Shown here in pieces: positions 34,049 through 46,652 of a DNA stretch of 64,000 nucleotides. The stretch covers positions 18,910,001 to 18,974,000 of the forward strand of contig NC_058192.1 in assembly GCF_907165205.1 (NCBI RefSeq). The letters run 5' to 3'. The first letter of the stretch is position 1. The number at the start of each line of letters is the position of its first letter. The notes under the pieces were generated by a model. The model made no database searches. It saw only the letters and a list, made by a program, of their open reading frames with translations, and was not told the DNA's origin. This stretch comes from Coccinella septempunctata (taxonomy: Eukaryota > Arthropoda > Insecta > Coleoptera > Coccinellidae). The position numbers and the translations under genes were made by a program.

Positions 34049-34602
34049 GAACTTTGTTCAGAAAGACTGATGAGGAATAGCTAGGTAGGGGCAGAGATAA
34101 GTTCATTTCTGGGTAGGAACATTTGGTGCTACATACTATAATGTGATTTGCTGATTGTTTGCGAAGGATAATGCCTCACAGCAGACTAGCTTGCTTGGAC
34201 ATTTTTTGAGCCTGCTTTGCTCACTATGAATGGTCAGAGAAGTGTCAATAAGTTAGAATTAGTTACATGATTGCTTCTCATATTACCAACTTCTATTTGT
34301 TGCTCTCATGGAACAAGGGGATTTCTGCAATCGTGGTATATAACTGAATCGGATCCTTCCGCATTGGTTTTTACATAAAAGTTGCATCAGGTGAACAGAA
34401 AAATCCATAAGCAGATTAAACATGGTCGATTACTCGACTACTGTCTTTTTTCACCTCAATGTGGAAAGATATTATTGAACCATTAATAGTGGTGATATTC
34501 AGACATAAAAATCGACGTTAAGAAGCAAGAAGATCCCAACAATAGCACTGTAGAATCACGCCGATCCATCACAAACATAGGCTTGGCCTAACAAATTCCG
34601 TA

Positions 34603-35000
34603 TTATACGAGAAAATATGAAGAATACTTTTATTTTACAAAACATTCAAATATTCGTAATATAGCGTCCAACTCAGTTGCAAGAGTTGGATTTTTCGAAT
34701 TTTTAGTATTTTTTTGGCACATAATGGTTATGATAAGAAAATACGTGGGTGAAATATTGTTTTGGAAAAAGATTAATCAAATAAATGAAAAACTATATTC
34801 CGAAATTCATTTCATTCGATATAACCGAGGATATAACCGTTTGTGAGATAAAAATAAAATAAAAATTTTTCATGGTTTTTCAACAGCCTGTATCTTTTAA
34901 ACCGAGCCGATTCGGAAAAAGTGGTAAAGGAAAAAAGTGTTTTTTTTTTACCCCAAGAAATACTGTTAAAATATTTGTACGAGTCAAAGACTCACCCTGT
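34603..35000 (+). repeat. Family A right-hand part
   Basis: It matches the interior and right end of the 7.2 kb copy: ACGAGAAAATATGAAGAATAC, GTCCAACTCAGTTGCAAGAG, GAGCCGATTCGGAAAAAG, and the terminus ACGAGTCAAAGACTCACCCT then GT. The left end is missing. Confidence 0.7.
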
Positions 35001-36449
35001 ATACCCCAAAACTGTGAGGAAAAGCCATTTACAAGGTATCTTTGCAAGTAACTATCTAGTGTGACTTTATTTCACAAAGAAAACTTGGGAGCCATGAATT
35101 GTAATAGGAGTCTGCAGAGAAAGTGCGAGGTTTGGTACAATCTTTGTCTGACAGGTAGCATATCCCGATGAGAATATCTCAAAACGACGCCCCGATATCG
35201 CTTAAGACTACTATCCTCCGTTCGGAGGATTCAGTGCTACAGTGCTATACTGTACTGACGAGGGAAAATGACCCCGAAACCGGTCTACAATTCCACTTGG
35301 ATATTTCGGCTTCTCTGGGACCTCCTATGTTAGTTGTTGTTTCCATTTATTGACTTTATTTTGACTTAGCGGACATTCTTCCTTGATCTTCCGTGACGAA
35401 TCAGTGCATCCTATACGTGTTACATCATAGATAATAGAATGAAATATTCATCATCTAACCTGAGCTTATTCAATACAAAGTGTTTCGGATACTTTTTGGT
35501 CAGTATAATGATGATCCAGAGGAAGAATTGCAAGTGACACTGGCATCAAATGGCCATGCATATTCTATGAATCTACACCGCCAGATTTCATTTCTTTGGT
35601 TTACATTCAACCTCAAGTCTATAGGATTCAACTAAAATCGACACCTTTATATCGATTTCATACCTATTCGACCACGTGATGAGCGAATTTCTTACTAGCT
35701 GCTCGAGCCGAGATGCATCAGATAACCGAGATTGATTTGCATGAAGCATTCGGATTACACCTCGCCATATTAATTCAGATCGGTATGTTGGAACGGCGGT
35801 ATGTCGATGTTGGTACATAGTCTCCGTTACATAATTCATGTGCCGACGATCTAGTGTGGGAAGTTTCTGCGACACCTGGCACATCGATGCGTGTTACGTA
35901 TTCAGAGGCAGCATCGCGCCTCGTCCCTTTCTCTTGGACTGCGAGTTGTAAATTTGTTGTCAACTAGTTCGAGTGTATATTTTCCACTGCGAGGGCGACG
36001 TGGCTCATGAATACTGATATCGGCACATCGAAGATTAAGTTTAGCGGGTGAATGTCAGGGTGAAAAGTTGCTGCCTTCCAACAGCTATCAATATCGATGG
36101 ATGCATCCTTACCCCAACACTGGGTCATAGGAATTATTCTCTAATGTGCAATGTATTATGAATTAATGCAATATGGCATGAATTGAATATTGACGAAGCT
36201 ATATTGTATTGTATTGATGAAGGCTTTCACAACCGGATACTTCAAGAAAAATGGAAATTTGGGGGTTTTTTAAGATTGATATTTGCTCTATTTCACCTGA
36301 CATTTTTTGAGCAACTGTGGTGGGCATCTCGATCTGTGACTTTCGTCTTGCAGCTTTCACACTCCAGTGGCACACCAACTTATCGCAGATAGCAAAATCT
36401 CTGTTGCAACCCTTTCCAGATTTTCGGGCTTATGGTGGTTGTCGGGTGC
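35001..36449. other. Unassigned spacer
   Basis: Base composition is less AT-rich than average in 35.16-36.05 kb. The minus-strand frames at 35588-35884 and 35775-35963 overlap and match nothing I know. It may be old repeat or single-copy intron. Confidence 0.3.
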
Positions 36450-38420
36450 GGGCTGCTCCGTGGTTGCTGTCCATCGATCGGGGGTGCTGTTTCCTCCTTG
36501 GCTCTTTGGTGTCAATGCAATCTCCCCGTACTTCTAGTCGAATTGGATGGTGTTCTCCTGTACTTGTGTACCGCTCTCGCCGTCCCTAACAAAAGGGCTT
36601 TCGGCATGACTTCATAGATATTTTCATCCAATTGAAGTTTCCTCAAATACTCTGGTAGTTTCTTCGGTATCAGGTCTGTAGAGGAGATGACAATAGGGAT
36701 AGTCTTCATATCTTTCAACAGAGCTTTCAACTACCCTTGTTTGTTCCTCAAGATCCCTGTATACAAAATCTGGTTGGTAATAGTGATAAGGAATCTTCTT
36801 CGCTCTTAGGAGTTGGTATGTGTTTGTCAAATCTTGGTATGAAATCTTGGCAACGGCATCATGTCTATTTTTGTTCTCCTTGTCAGTGAACTTCTAGCAT
36901 CCCGAGTGATGTACTGGATAGTTTCATGTGTCGCTCAGCCTTAACGATAGCAATCGTCCGCCATTGAGGCATAGTTGGCGATATATTTCATATATTATAT
37001 AGTTCCTAGTTGAAATCACTTGATCCTGACTGGCAATGATGAAGCCCTCTGTCTTGAAAAACAAGTGTCCGGAAGTCAACCAAACGCAGATATGTCGACC
37101 TACTTATGGTTGACCTCGTTCTGGTGCTTCCATGCAAAGGTTTACCAATCAGCATTTGTATCATGCTTTCTGCAGAGTGTTGGACGATTTTGAGTGATGC
37201 TGTTGCAACTTTAACGGAATAGAACTATCAGCATCGATGAAGTTTTGACGAAACAGCCTTGTTCAGGAAATATTCTCGAAGTCCTTCAATTTCCTGAGAC
37301 ATACGGTTGGAAAAATCAACAAAACTTCTACTCCCAAGATGTCGTGGTAGATCTACTTATTCTATTGAGCTATTAGGCAGCATTGTTCTTATCTTTCTCT
37401 GTAGCTGCTGAATCGGTAGTGGTCGAAGGGATGACACCGAATCAGTAGCTCAATACAGAGCAAGCGTAGATATTAGTCGCTTTGATTATATTCTTGCTGC
37501 TATCATTATTATTATTGAATCACGCTCGTCATGGCTTGGTTCAGACTTTCAGAGCTGCCATCATATGGATATTTTGTTCTACTACCCTATTTTTCCAACC
37601 AAATAGGAATCTTCAATAGTATGCATTGACAATTCCAGAGACATCTAAGAAAGCTTGGTCTGTTCTCGTGAGAATCCAGGACTTGTTCTTCGTTATGTAT
37701 GATTCTTAGGTAAGCACTTTTGGACATTTGTATACTTAGTAGGTATTCGACTGTTTCTACTTTCGATCCATAGAACCTTCTTTTCTCATCTGCTGACTTC
37801 ACCATGCGGTATGAAAAATATTTGTATCCACAGTGCCACATCAGCAGAAAATTACCGAAGCTCAGCTTGCGGTAGCTTTCTCGTATAGGTCGGTGACAGC
37901 ACTACGAATAGTTATGCAGTTGCAAGTCCGGGGGTGTTCTTCCAGTGGTTTTCTCTATTGATAGTTAAATTGGTCTTTCCCAAGCTCAGAAATCAGTTCA
38001 GATACAGAAGGAGAGACTTCGTTTTCGTATATTCATTGGGTTTTCCACAGAGCGTTATAATGTGATGTAGCTGTGAAGCCAGGCTCTATCATAGTACCTT
38101 TTCCGTGGAAGATCTATTTATATCCCTATTGGGTTCATTGGTCTATACCTTCCACTTCGTATTAGTTCACATAAGTACGTCTTGTCAATTTCATCGATGA
38201 CTGGCAGCCACGAACACCAGCAGTTTCTTTTATTCTATGGATACCACTTTTATGATTCTAGATCTTGCTTGATCTTCATCTTCTTTGATGTATTCATCCA
38301 CAGATAGTGGATGAGTAGAGTAGAACTCCTCAGGTTGGAAATCATTTCTGTCACCATCCTTCGACTTGTTTCGCGTTCTTTGGATTTTGATTCAACCTAG
38401 AGAAGCACTGAAGACCTACT
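36450..38420 (-). pseudogene. Decayed LINE ORF2 (minus strand), RT 3' part to C terminus
   Basis: Reading the minus strand from high to low coordinates gives pieces of one insect LINE family in the right order: a 'YLLSIQMSKSAYLRI'-like segment (about 37.7 kb), NIIKATNIYACSVLSY (37.5 kb), then a 'YLRLVDFRTLVFQD' block (37.1 kb), ETIQYITRDARSSL (36.9 kb), PYHYYQPDFVYRDLEE (36.8 kb), PIVISSTDLIPKKLPEYL and the C-terminal LLLGTARAVHKY (36.6 kb). Frames change often and there are many stops. The catalytic RT motifs are too decayed to identify, and the upstream limit near 38.4 kb is uncertain. It inserted in the same orientation as the glypican gene. Confidence 0.65.
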
Positions 38421-39226
38421 GAACACGATAACTGCTATCGACTCAATTAGATGGATAAGTGAACGCTTCCAGAACATTTTTTCAAACCCCATAATACCAA
38501 TATCATCGAATAACTGCACAACGAGAATTTTGTTTCTATAGAACATACATATGGAAACCTCCACGGCAAACTTCTCCCCTTGGCTACAGACATGAATCAG
38601 AGTAGAGTGAATAGATCACCTCGTCCAGAAACGATTCCCCATTCTCCTGTCACTTCCAATTCCAGAAATCCCGCCCCAATTCCTCCACGGCAACGTTGAC
38701 TAACGTACAACCAGAAAATCTCAATTATTTCGGACATTTTAGACGAACCGCAACTCTTGCCTGATTTCTCCAGGGCACCCGCCAATGTTTAATCTAACGC
38801 GGATAGGGGCGGGTTGGTACCATACGTCATAAATTGCGCTTATTCAACAGCTTCGGTTTCGGGCTCCGTCTTTGAGCGGATCCGATCCGGATAGATTCGA
38901 TTATACTCGCTTTGTTGCGCCGTCTGGGGATGCGGATTGATAACCATTCATTGCGTGGATTCCGGAATTGTATCATGGGGGATGTACGGGGATGCTGCTT
39001 GAACGATATGGAGATTACCGTACGTGGGAAAATATGCGAAAAACTAGAAAATGATGGCGGAAATTCGAGCTACGATTGGCATCTCAGGAGCAGTAGGCAG
39101 ACATAAACCAGGCTGAAGTGAAACAATGTTTAGAACTTTGGTTGTAAAAACAGAGCGACTCTTAAAAAATTCCAGCGATATTCTAGAAATTTCGGACACC
39201 AACTTGTTTTAGGATACATATATATC
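38421..39226. other. Intron just downstream of the glypican exon, GC-richer block
   Basis: About 38580-39080 is GC-richer and looks single-copy (GGGGCGGGTTGGTACC, GCGGATCCGATCCGGATAG regions). The frames at 38597-38785 and 38912-39106 have no recognised domain. Being within 1 kb of the exon it could hold a splicing or transcriptional regulatory site. Confidence 0.35.
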
Positions 39227-39323
39227 TACAATAACAATGAAGAATGTAACATCATAATACCCTTTGACGGACGTTTTTCCACTTCCTAGGTATTATGATG
39301 TTACATTCTTCATTGTTATTGTA
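39227..39323. repeat. Perfect 35 bp inverted repeat, 27 bp loop
   Basis: The left arm 39227-39261 (TACAATAACAATGAAGAATG...CATAATACC) is the exact reverse complement of 39289-39323. The loop is CTTTGACGGACGTTTTTCC-like, 27 bases. It lies about 150 bp past the donor of the glypican exon, inside the transcribed intron, so the RNA could form a long hairpin. It may be the relic of a small element or a recent palindromic duplication. Confidence 0.95.
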
Positions 39324-39474
39324 TATAGGTATTTGTGTATGTGTTTCTTTATAAAGTTGCGAAATGTCGCTTAAAGGAATGACTTAACGTCTCTCATTTT
39401 AAACTTATTCCACTCCCAAGTCAATTTATCCATATTATTTTGATATATCTCAAAAAAACCTTATGTCCACCTAC

Positions 39475-40241
39475 CTTACTGTCTATCTCCTGACCCTTCG
39501 TCATAGCGTGCATTATAGCCTCCGATATCCTGTTGTCTAGCTCCCTGATGATGCCATCGGCGTTGACACCCGCCTCGTTATTGTGATGCTTCATGGCGTT
39601 CACCAGTTTCTCGATGCTCTCCACGTAGCTGTTCCACGGAGAGTCCAACTCAGCCACGTACGAGGTCAAGCATCCACGCAGCACGTTCAAGCAGTACCCC
39701 GAACACGGCTTCGCGTCTCTCACGTAGCCCAAACAACGCGGACAGTACGTAAGCTTCACCAAGGCATCATGACACTCTCCGTTGTTGCGGCCGTTCTCGT
39801 TGACCAGCACCACATCGGTTACGTTCAGTACCTCCAGGCCTACGGCGAAGGCCTGGAAGAGGATCTGAGTCGCGTCCAGGCTCTTCGCGAGAGACTGGGC
39901 TATCTGTTTGGGTATGTCGCCGAAGGGCAGAATGTCTTTGGTGGACTCTTTGAGGCAGGATTTATAGTCGACGCTGAAGTCTTTGATGGTTTCCGTGTTG
40001 GAAAGTGTGTGAAGGTAGACTAACGGAAAGAGATCTGTGAAGAAGATGGCAGCGCTGTTCTGGATGTCCACGTCCGGCAGTATTATCTCACCGTTGGTCA
40101 CGTTGACCACGAGAGCTTTCCTGATGTCGGAGTAGAAGTTCTCGATTGGTGCCTTGGAGTACACCGACATCCTCCTGTACACGTTGGCGAACAGGAGCAG
40201 AGTCTTATTCTCCGACTGTTCCGTCAGCTGTTGCATGTGGT
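39475..40241 (-). CDS. dally: Glypican core-protein exon (Dally / GPC3-5 class)
   Basis: A single internal exon of a glypican, a GPI-anchored heparan sulfate proteoglycan at the cell surface that shapes Wnt, Hedgehog and BMP/Dpp signalling. Counting from the Met at 40236, signature blocks are AIFFTDLFPLVYLHTL (about 63-78), DILPFGDIPKQIAQSLAKSL (101-120), YCPRCLG (164-170), PCSGYCLNVLRGCL (177-190) and ISEAIMHAM (237-245). Cysteines at 94, 155, 165, 168, 178, 182 and 189 are the conserved disulfide set. Three N-x-T sites occur near 10, 45 and 138. DATQILFQA...EVLNVTD resembles GPC3/GPC5, hence Dally over Dlp, but this is by memory. The acceptor is TTTTATTTTACAG (exon starts 40241, phase 1). 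The donor is AAG/GTAGGT at 39475; an alternative GTAAGG sits four bases earlier. N-terminal, heparan-attachment and GPI regions are not in view. Confidence 0.93.
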
Positions 40242-41514
40242 CTGTAAAATAAAAGTTTCATCTATAACATGAGCTTCAATCGAATAAAGCAAAAATGAGA
40301 AATTAATCGCAAATCAAAGAATTCAGTTGATTGCTAAGAAATACATTTAGATTAGCAGTTGCTGTAAACCTGGTGAAGTAATGCCCACATACTTTTTAGC
40401 AAAAAACTTTCCAGTTAAGTACCCTGAATGGGTCATTATACTGCAGCCATAAAGACGAACCAATAATTTCTGAAGAAGTTTAATCAACTCAAACCTTCAC
40501 AGCAAACAACTCAATCTCTCTCAATGAGATCTCGCACTTGATGAAGCCATATATTTGGCGCTCGATGTGAATCATCCACTTCTGCTATTTAATTGGCAAT
40601 TTCAACAGCTTCTGCAGGCTCGACTGTCGAATGCATCGAGCTGCGGTAGAATGCATCGGCGAATTAGACCAACGCTGGCAACTCTCAATAAATATCGGAC
40701 GGCAGTCCTTTAAATCAGGCTCTTTATAACTGTTATAAGTCCGCTTATTCGGGTCACACGTCTCTTATATTTCCTATTAATAATGTTCGAGTGTATGAGA
40801 AAAGGACAAACAACGGCCGGGGCCAGTTTTATGGGGAATGTTAACACGGTTTATTGAACGGCAATAATAACCCGTAGTGCTGTTTGTTCGAGACAAGGTG
40901 TATGGGAAAATATGAGCTCGTTTCTGCATAATACGAGGTTTTATGTGGTGCTTGGACTGCCACGGGATAATTGTGGGAGAATTTTACAGAAACTATAGTG
41001 GTACTGAGGTCGATCTAAGGATTGATGCACACTGACGAGATATGTATACAATGCATCATTCTATAATATTTAAGTTTGAAGGGTGAAAACAAAAGTAGCT
41101 TTTAAACACTCGTTACACATAGATGATGTCAGTGGGCTACGTTGACCAATCATTTGAAGAGGGATCTTATGCAAAGTGACAGTACGTATCGGTATTGAAA
41201 ATACCCTTTCAGAATTTCTATTTCATTTCCGATTATAATACCGAATTCAGCTTGAAACCATCTATATTGGCTCTGATATTCATCTCCAATATGTTATCAT
41301 TTATTACCATTGTATTGCTGACATTCAAAAGAATATTTACACATCATTGTTTATTTCATTTCGTAAGAGTTACCAGATTCAAACATCACCTTTGATTTTC
41401 ATAAATATTCACAAAAGTCAAATTTTGAAAATTAATTTTGATTTGCATGAAAAATTGTACGTACTGGTTTTAACGGTAACCCTCAATTTTTGTGCAAGAA
41501 ATGGATGAACCTCT
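40242..41514. other. Upstream intron of the glypican gene, no element recognised
   Basis: The polypyrimidine tract and acceptor of the exon lie at 40242-40256. About 40540-41000 is slightly GC-richer and appears single-copy. No second glypican exon could be read here on the minus strand. Confidence 0.4.
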
Positions 41515-41830
41515 TGCTGATGAGTCATTGATTCGGATTTTTTATCAACCCTTTCTTATTTTAGGTATGAAATGGTTAAACTTATTGAATTCGAATTTTC
41601 ACTTTTTTTATGTATTTTGATAATGAATGATATACACAAGGAGTGATTGATATTTTCGAAGGGTTATCGAAAAACAATTGCTTTTACGAATATGCAGATT
41701 ATATTGCATACAATAGATGGGGAAAATATGCGAAATGTCATTTTCTCATTTGAATTTCAAAGGATGTTGAGACTGCTCTAACAAAATAAGAAGACTGAAA
41801 ATGTTTGTGATTGGCCTCACAAGACGTGAA
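41515..41830. repeat. Dispersed repeat family G, copy 2
   Basis: It shares blocks with 16561-16836 in the same order (ATTCGGATTTTTTATCAACC, TTTTTATGTATTTTGA, GGGTTATCGAAA, TGTGATTGGCCTCACAA). It is non-coding and of unknown origin. Confidence 0.5.
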
Positions 41831-43470
41831 AACTTGAAAAGTCCTATTCAACGTGTTTCATAATTTCATCCAAAAAGAGTTTTCTAAAAAAAGCATCACC
41901 CTCAGTGGTCTCAGCACAAAAAGTATAAGTTGCCAATTGAAAAAACCTCCACCCCTCGTTGACATTGAGAATCCCCACAATGTAAAGTACCAATAAAGAT
42001 TGAAACAAAATAGTTTATACCGACGCTGACAATATGAACTTGGTTGCGTTACTTTTTATTCACTCTGTGGGTACAAAGGTTGCTCGCAGCTTCTCATATA
42101 CATATCCTCAAAATAAATTTTAGTAAAACGATAGGATTCATTCTGGAACAAAGAGCGATGTGGCCATGTGGGAGTGTTGGGGAAAGATATACGGCTTGTG
42201 TATAGGAGGTTATAATTGCAATTGGGAGGATGAGGATGGGACTTCGTAACAAGTTGGTCTAGAAAGGATGAAACAGCCATTAACAGGACGAATGTCGACG
42301 ATTGTGAAATGCAGACGTGCTGTTTAGTCAGGGAACAAGGGCGTATAATCATCCTGGTTGCGTTTCTCACCACAGCGCTTCTTGAGAATTATTATTGTCG
42401 AAATATTATGTTTGGGACGCCGCCTGACTTTCCGAACACTAACATCATTAGTGGAGATAGGGTTGCCACAAAACATTTCATATTGGATTTGTTAGTGTTT
42501 TGCAGTTTCCGAAGAGCCAAAAAGGGTCCTGCCATTGAATTACTGAAACATGGGAATTGCTAAATGAAAACAACTTGAGTACTTCAGTGTGGAATCCATT
42601 TTCAACTGATTATAACTTATGAACCCTATACCTTATACCTTATACATTTTTGTGATATTTGATTCGTATCTATATGTTAAAAATGTTTACGCTTCGAGTC
42701 GAAACAACACCCTGTATATCACTATTTTGAAATTCCATTCACAAATCAGGAAAGTGAGAAGTGAGATTAAATGTATTTGGTATTTCCGCATACAACATTT
42801 TTTTTTGTTAGCTTGAGTAAAATCTGGATGTTTCGAAAATTAGATAAGTAGTACAGAATTTAAAAAACTGGATTGTTTTCACCAAATGGTACTTCTTAAG
42901 CTTAAATCAGTAACTATTTTTAATTATCCTATTTTCAAAAAGTATTGAAAAACGAGAGAGCATGTCCTTATTTTGGACAAATTTTACCATCAATTACTAA
43001 CTTTCAAACACCTTGTATGTGTCAATTGTCCCATGAAAAAAAAATCAATAAAGGGGGAGAGTTTCTCATTTTGGAGGAAACATAGCTTCATTTTGAACAG
43101 AACATATTGTTTCAATGTTTTGCGATGAAAATGCTATGATAATTTTCTTACTTGTTGTTTGGGACTCAGTTGCTGTTAATAATACTTTGTTCCAATAACG
43201 GACATGTCCTCTCGTATTCCAATGAAATTGGGATCCAGTAAATAAGAAAATAGGGATCGATGTATTTATGGAATTAATCTGGGAAAGAATCATTTGAGGG
43301 AGGCAATTTATTTGTTTTTCAATTATCTGCCACCCCATTAACTAAACATCTAAATTTGACTCAAATTAGGAATTGAAAAAATTGTATGCAGAAAAACCAA
43401 GTTCATACAGTTTTACTCATTTTTTTCCGGTCTTTCCAAATTTGTGAAAAAAATTTTGAAATATTGACAT
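41831..43470. other. Spacer containing an outward-facing element end at 42690-42715
   Basis: GAGTCGAAACAACACCCTGT ending at 42715 is the inverse of ACAGGGTGTTGTTTCGACTC at 43471, so two related ends face away from each other about 750 bp apart. The other ends of these elements are unclear. The rest is AT-rich with no gene. Confidence 0.4.
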
Positions 43471-43650
43471 ACAGGGTGTTGTTTCGACTCAAGACCTACA
43501 ACGTAATTGATTTCTTGAGGCTGGGCCAGAAAAATTACAATTACAACTGAGGACGAAGAATGTACGAACGAAATATTATGAAAATTTTCACGGTGTTTCA
43601 TAAATTACGATTAATTGAAAAAAATTGGGAAAATCACTAAATCACCCTGT
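43471..43650. mobile_element. Small element with ACAGGGTG / CACCCTGT ends
   Basis: It runs from ACAGGGTGTTGTTTCGACTC to AAATCACCCTGT, about 180 bp, non-coding. The terminal inverted match is only about 8 bases, so it could instead be two unrelated element ends. Confidence 0.35.
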
Positions 43651-45663
43651 ATCCTAGTAATAAAGAAAGATAAAATATAGGCTACTCAAAGGCGCTATGA
43701 TATCCTTTTTCTACCATTACTGTATGCGCATTTCCAATGAATGTGTATAAACCAAGCATCATTCAATTTTGCCGAAATTGTTGAGCAAGGCAAATCGAAT
43801 CAAAGCTTTTTTAGGGTTTTCTACGAGTTCTCTTTTGATATATTACATTCAGTTATACGCTCAAGGAAATTTCTGTACCTACTTGTCGCGGGTATAAAAA
43901 CATAAAGAAACGAAGCTAAATGAAAATCAAGCCATTCAAATAATTCGCCTACGAATGAACAAAAAATCATATGGCTACAGATTTACGCCTCGATTCAAAC
44001 CCAATACACGCCATAATAGCTTATCCCGAGAATAAAATAAATAAAGGTAGCCAACATGGCAATTTGAAATCTCAATATGGCTGAATGGCCTCTTAACTGC
44101 CAGTCAAACCGACATCATTACGAGGTTAAAGCCGTTCATTTGATCTTATAAAACAAACTGGTTACATACAGCTTTTATTAGTCGCATTGCTCTATGAATA
44201 TTATGTTTGTATGTATACCGACATATTCAGCGTATACAACTCAATCCAGTTCGTTGCAGAAATGACGTGCATTGTTTGACTGGAATGCGCTGCGCTGCCT
44301 TCATTACAAGTTTTGCAGGTCGTGATGAATACAGAGGTGAACAATAAAGTTATACGCAGGGTGATTTATCGTCAAGAGTTAACGAGATATCTACAGGGGC
44401 ATTTCTTTGGGTGCGTTAATTCAGCGAAAAGTTGGGAGCACTGATTCTGAAATTTAGTCAAAAGTTTAGTGCCTAATTATTGCCTATCAGTGCCGTATAA
44501 ACCTTTCATTGACAATTCAAGTTTTTGGTGCTTATCGTCAAGTCAGCCACCAAAACATTCCCAAGTTACCATGAAATTAATATACCTACTAATAAAAGAA
44601 TAAGTTTAGATGCATACCACCCGCCGATCTGAATTGAGCTAGCCAATTTGCCATCGTTAGGGCCACTAAATGGAGAACGTTCCACCGAAGAAAAGCAAAT
44701 GCTGACCATGGTTTCTGTCTCATTTGACCTCGTCAGAGCAACACAGTTTCCTCTCTCATGGAACGTTTGGATGATGGGTATTATCGATAATACCCAGTAT
44801 TAAAGCCCATAAAAAGGAATGTAGGAAATAAATCTACAGAATTCGGAAGCCAGAGATCTTGAACAATTTCCAGCGTTATTGTTGTGTACAACATTCGAGG
44901 CAATATCAGCATTACAATCTGACATTACTCCTTGGCCAAGATTAAGGGACGTTCAGGGTTAATTAACCCCCGTATATCTCCGCTCTACACCAATTTTCGC
45001 GAAACTCCATGCAAACAAACATCCAGTTTTTTCAACCGTTTCGCTAGACCTCTGCCATTGTGCTAGGCGGACGATTTATCAACACCCACGTCAAGACTAA
45101 AGAACGGCCATAAAAAAATCGGTTTATGGGATTCTTGAACCACATCGTTGTCCTGCAAGCCAGAGCAAATAGACGGGTTCGAAGTGGGGAGGGAGTGGGA
45201 GGAACAATTTCGAAGACAAAAAGAATTCAGCGAAGTGAATTCGGGCAAACGAGCTATTTTTGGTTCGATCTGGTTGGCAGGAAATAAAAATAAGAAAATT
45301 CTGGATGCCGGTCGATGCACCGCAGGAATGGATTTGTGAATGAAAGATAGTTGTTATATGTTATATATGCAAATCCCATCAATAGAAAAACTAAACAGTT
45401 TGAAAAAGCCAAATCGAATAACTTCATTATATTGGTTACTGTAAGGGATTCGATACTGTCGAATGGGAATTTCATTAAAATGGTGATTGTGCCTTGAGTA
45501 AAAAAGTACTGAAAAATGGATTATTGAGGTCAAAAGAAATACTTTTTTCCTATACCATTTTTTCCGATTCGGTCCTGATAAACAGATATAGCCATTATAA
45601 GTTTTCGTGCGAGCTGTGTCACACCCCAGGAAAAACAGAATAACTAGCTGAATGTGTGACACG
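43651..45663. other. Unassigned spacer, partly single-copy
   Basis: About 43900-44340 and 44880-45330 are moderately GC-rich with no protein. About 44600-44700 belongs to the unnamed dispersed repeat also at 4.4 and 60.4 kb. About 45510-45640 is a family A end fragment (GGATTATTGAGGTCAAAAGAA, CCATTTTTTCCGATTCGG). No genes are seen. Confidence 0.35.
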
Positions 45664-46652
45664 AAGGTCAGCTTTCGAGTAGTTTATCCCTCAATAAAAG
45701 TAACCGTAGATGGAAATGTGATACATATTCTGAAAGAGCAACTCTTCTAGTAATAAATCTGAGAAGTTCATCCATCTTGGCGCAACCGTTCGGTCTTGAC
45801 GAATTTTTGACTGAACTCAGCTTTTTCAGGATTGTTCGAAGGTCAGCTTTTGAGTCATTTATCTGTCAATAATAGTGAACGTAGATAGACATATGATACA
45901 CATTCTGAAAGAGCATCTCTTCTATTAATAAATCTGAGAATTTCATCCTTCTAAGTGGAACCGTTCGGTATTGGCGAATTTTTAACTGAACCCAGCTTTT
46001 TCAGGATTTTTCGAAGGAAGCTTTCGAATCGTTTATTTCTCAATTTAAGTAACCCTAGATGGAAATGTGATACATATTCTGAAAGAGCAACTCCTCTTAT
46101 AATAAATCTGTTAATTTGTTCTTTCTGGGTGCAACCGTTCGGTCTTGACGAATTTTTAACTAAACCCAGCTTTTTCAGGATTTTTCGACGGTAAAGCTTT
46201 CGAATCGTTTAATTCTCAATAAAAGTAACCGTAGATGGAAATGTGATACATATTCTGTAATAGCAACTCTCTAAGTAATAAATTTGAGAATTTCATCCAT
46301 ATCTGCCCAACCGTTCGGTCTTGACGAATTTTTAAATGAACCCAGCTTTTTCATGTTTTTTCGAAGGTCAGCTTTCGAGTCGTTTATCTCTCAATAAAAT
46401 TAACCTTAGATGGAAATGTGATACATATTCTGAAAGAGCAACACTTCTAGTAATAGATCTGAGAATTTCATCCATCTAGGTGCAACCGTTCGTTTTTGGC
46501 GAATTTTTAACTGAACTTAGCTTTTTCAGGATTCTTCGCAGTCAGCTTTCGAGTCGTTTATCTCCCAATAAAAGTAACCGTAGATGAAAATGTGATACAT
46601 ATTTTGAAAGAGCCACTCTTCTAGTAATAAATCTGAGAATTTCATCCATCTC
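45664..46652 (+). repeat. Tandem array, ~175 bp unit, about 5.6 copies
   Basis: The marker AGCTTTCGAGTCGTTTATC (or a close variant) recurs at about 45667, 45841, 46016, 46192, 46367 and 46540, a spacing of 173-176 bp. Every unit also has AACCGTTCGGTCTTGACGAA and ATGGAAATGTGATACATATT. Units differ by substitutions and small indels, so the array is not brand new. The open frame at 45955-46194 is only unit sequence read across a junction. This unit length is typical of insect satellite DNA. Confidence 0.93.

Noticed and set aside
39583..40023. 146-codon plus-strand frame
   Set aside because: It is the antisense shadow of the glypican exon.
45955..46194. 79-codon frame with internal repeats
   Set aside because: It is tandem-repeat unit sequence read across a junction, not a protein.
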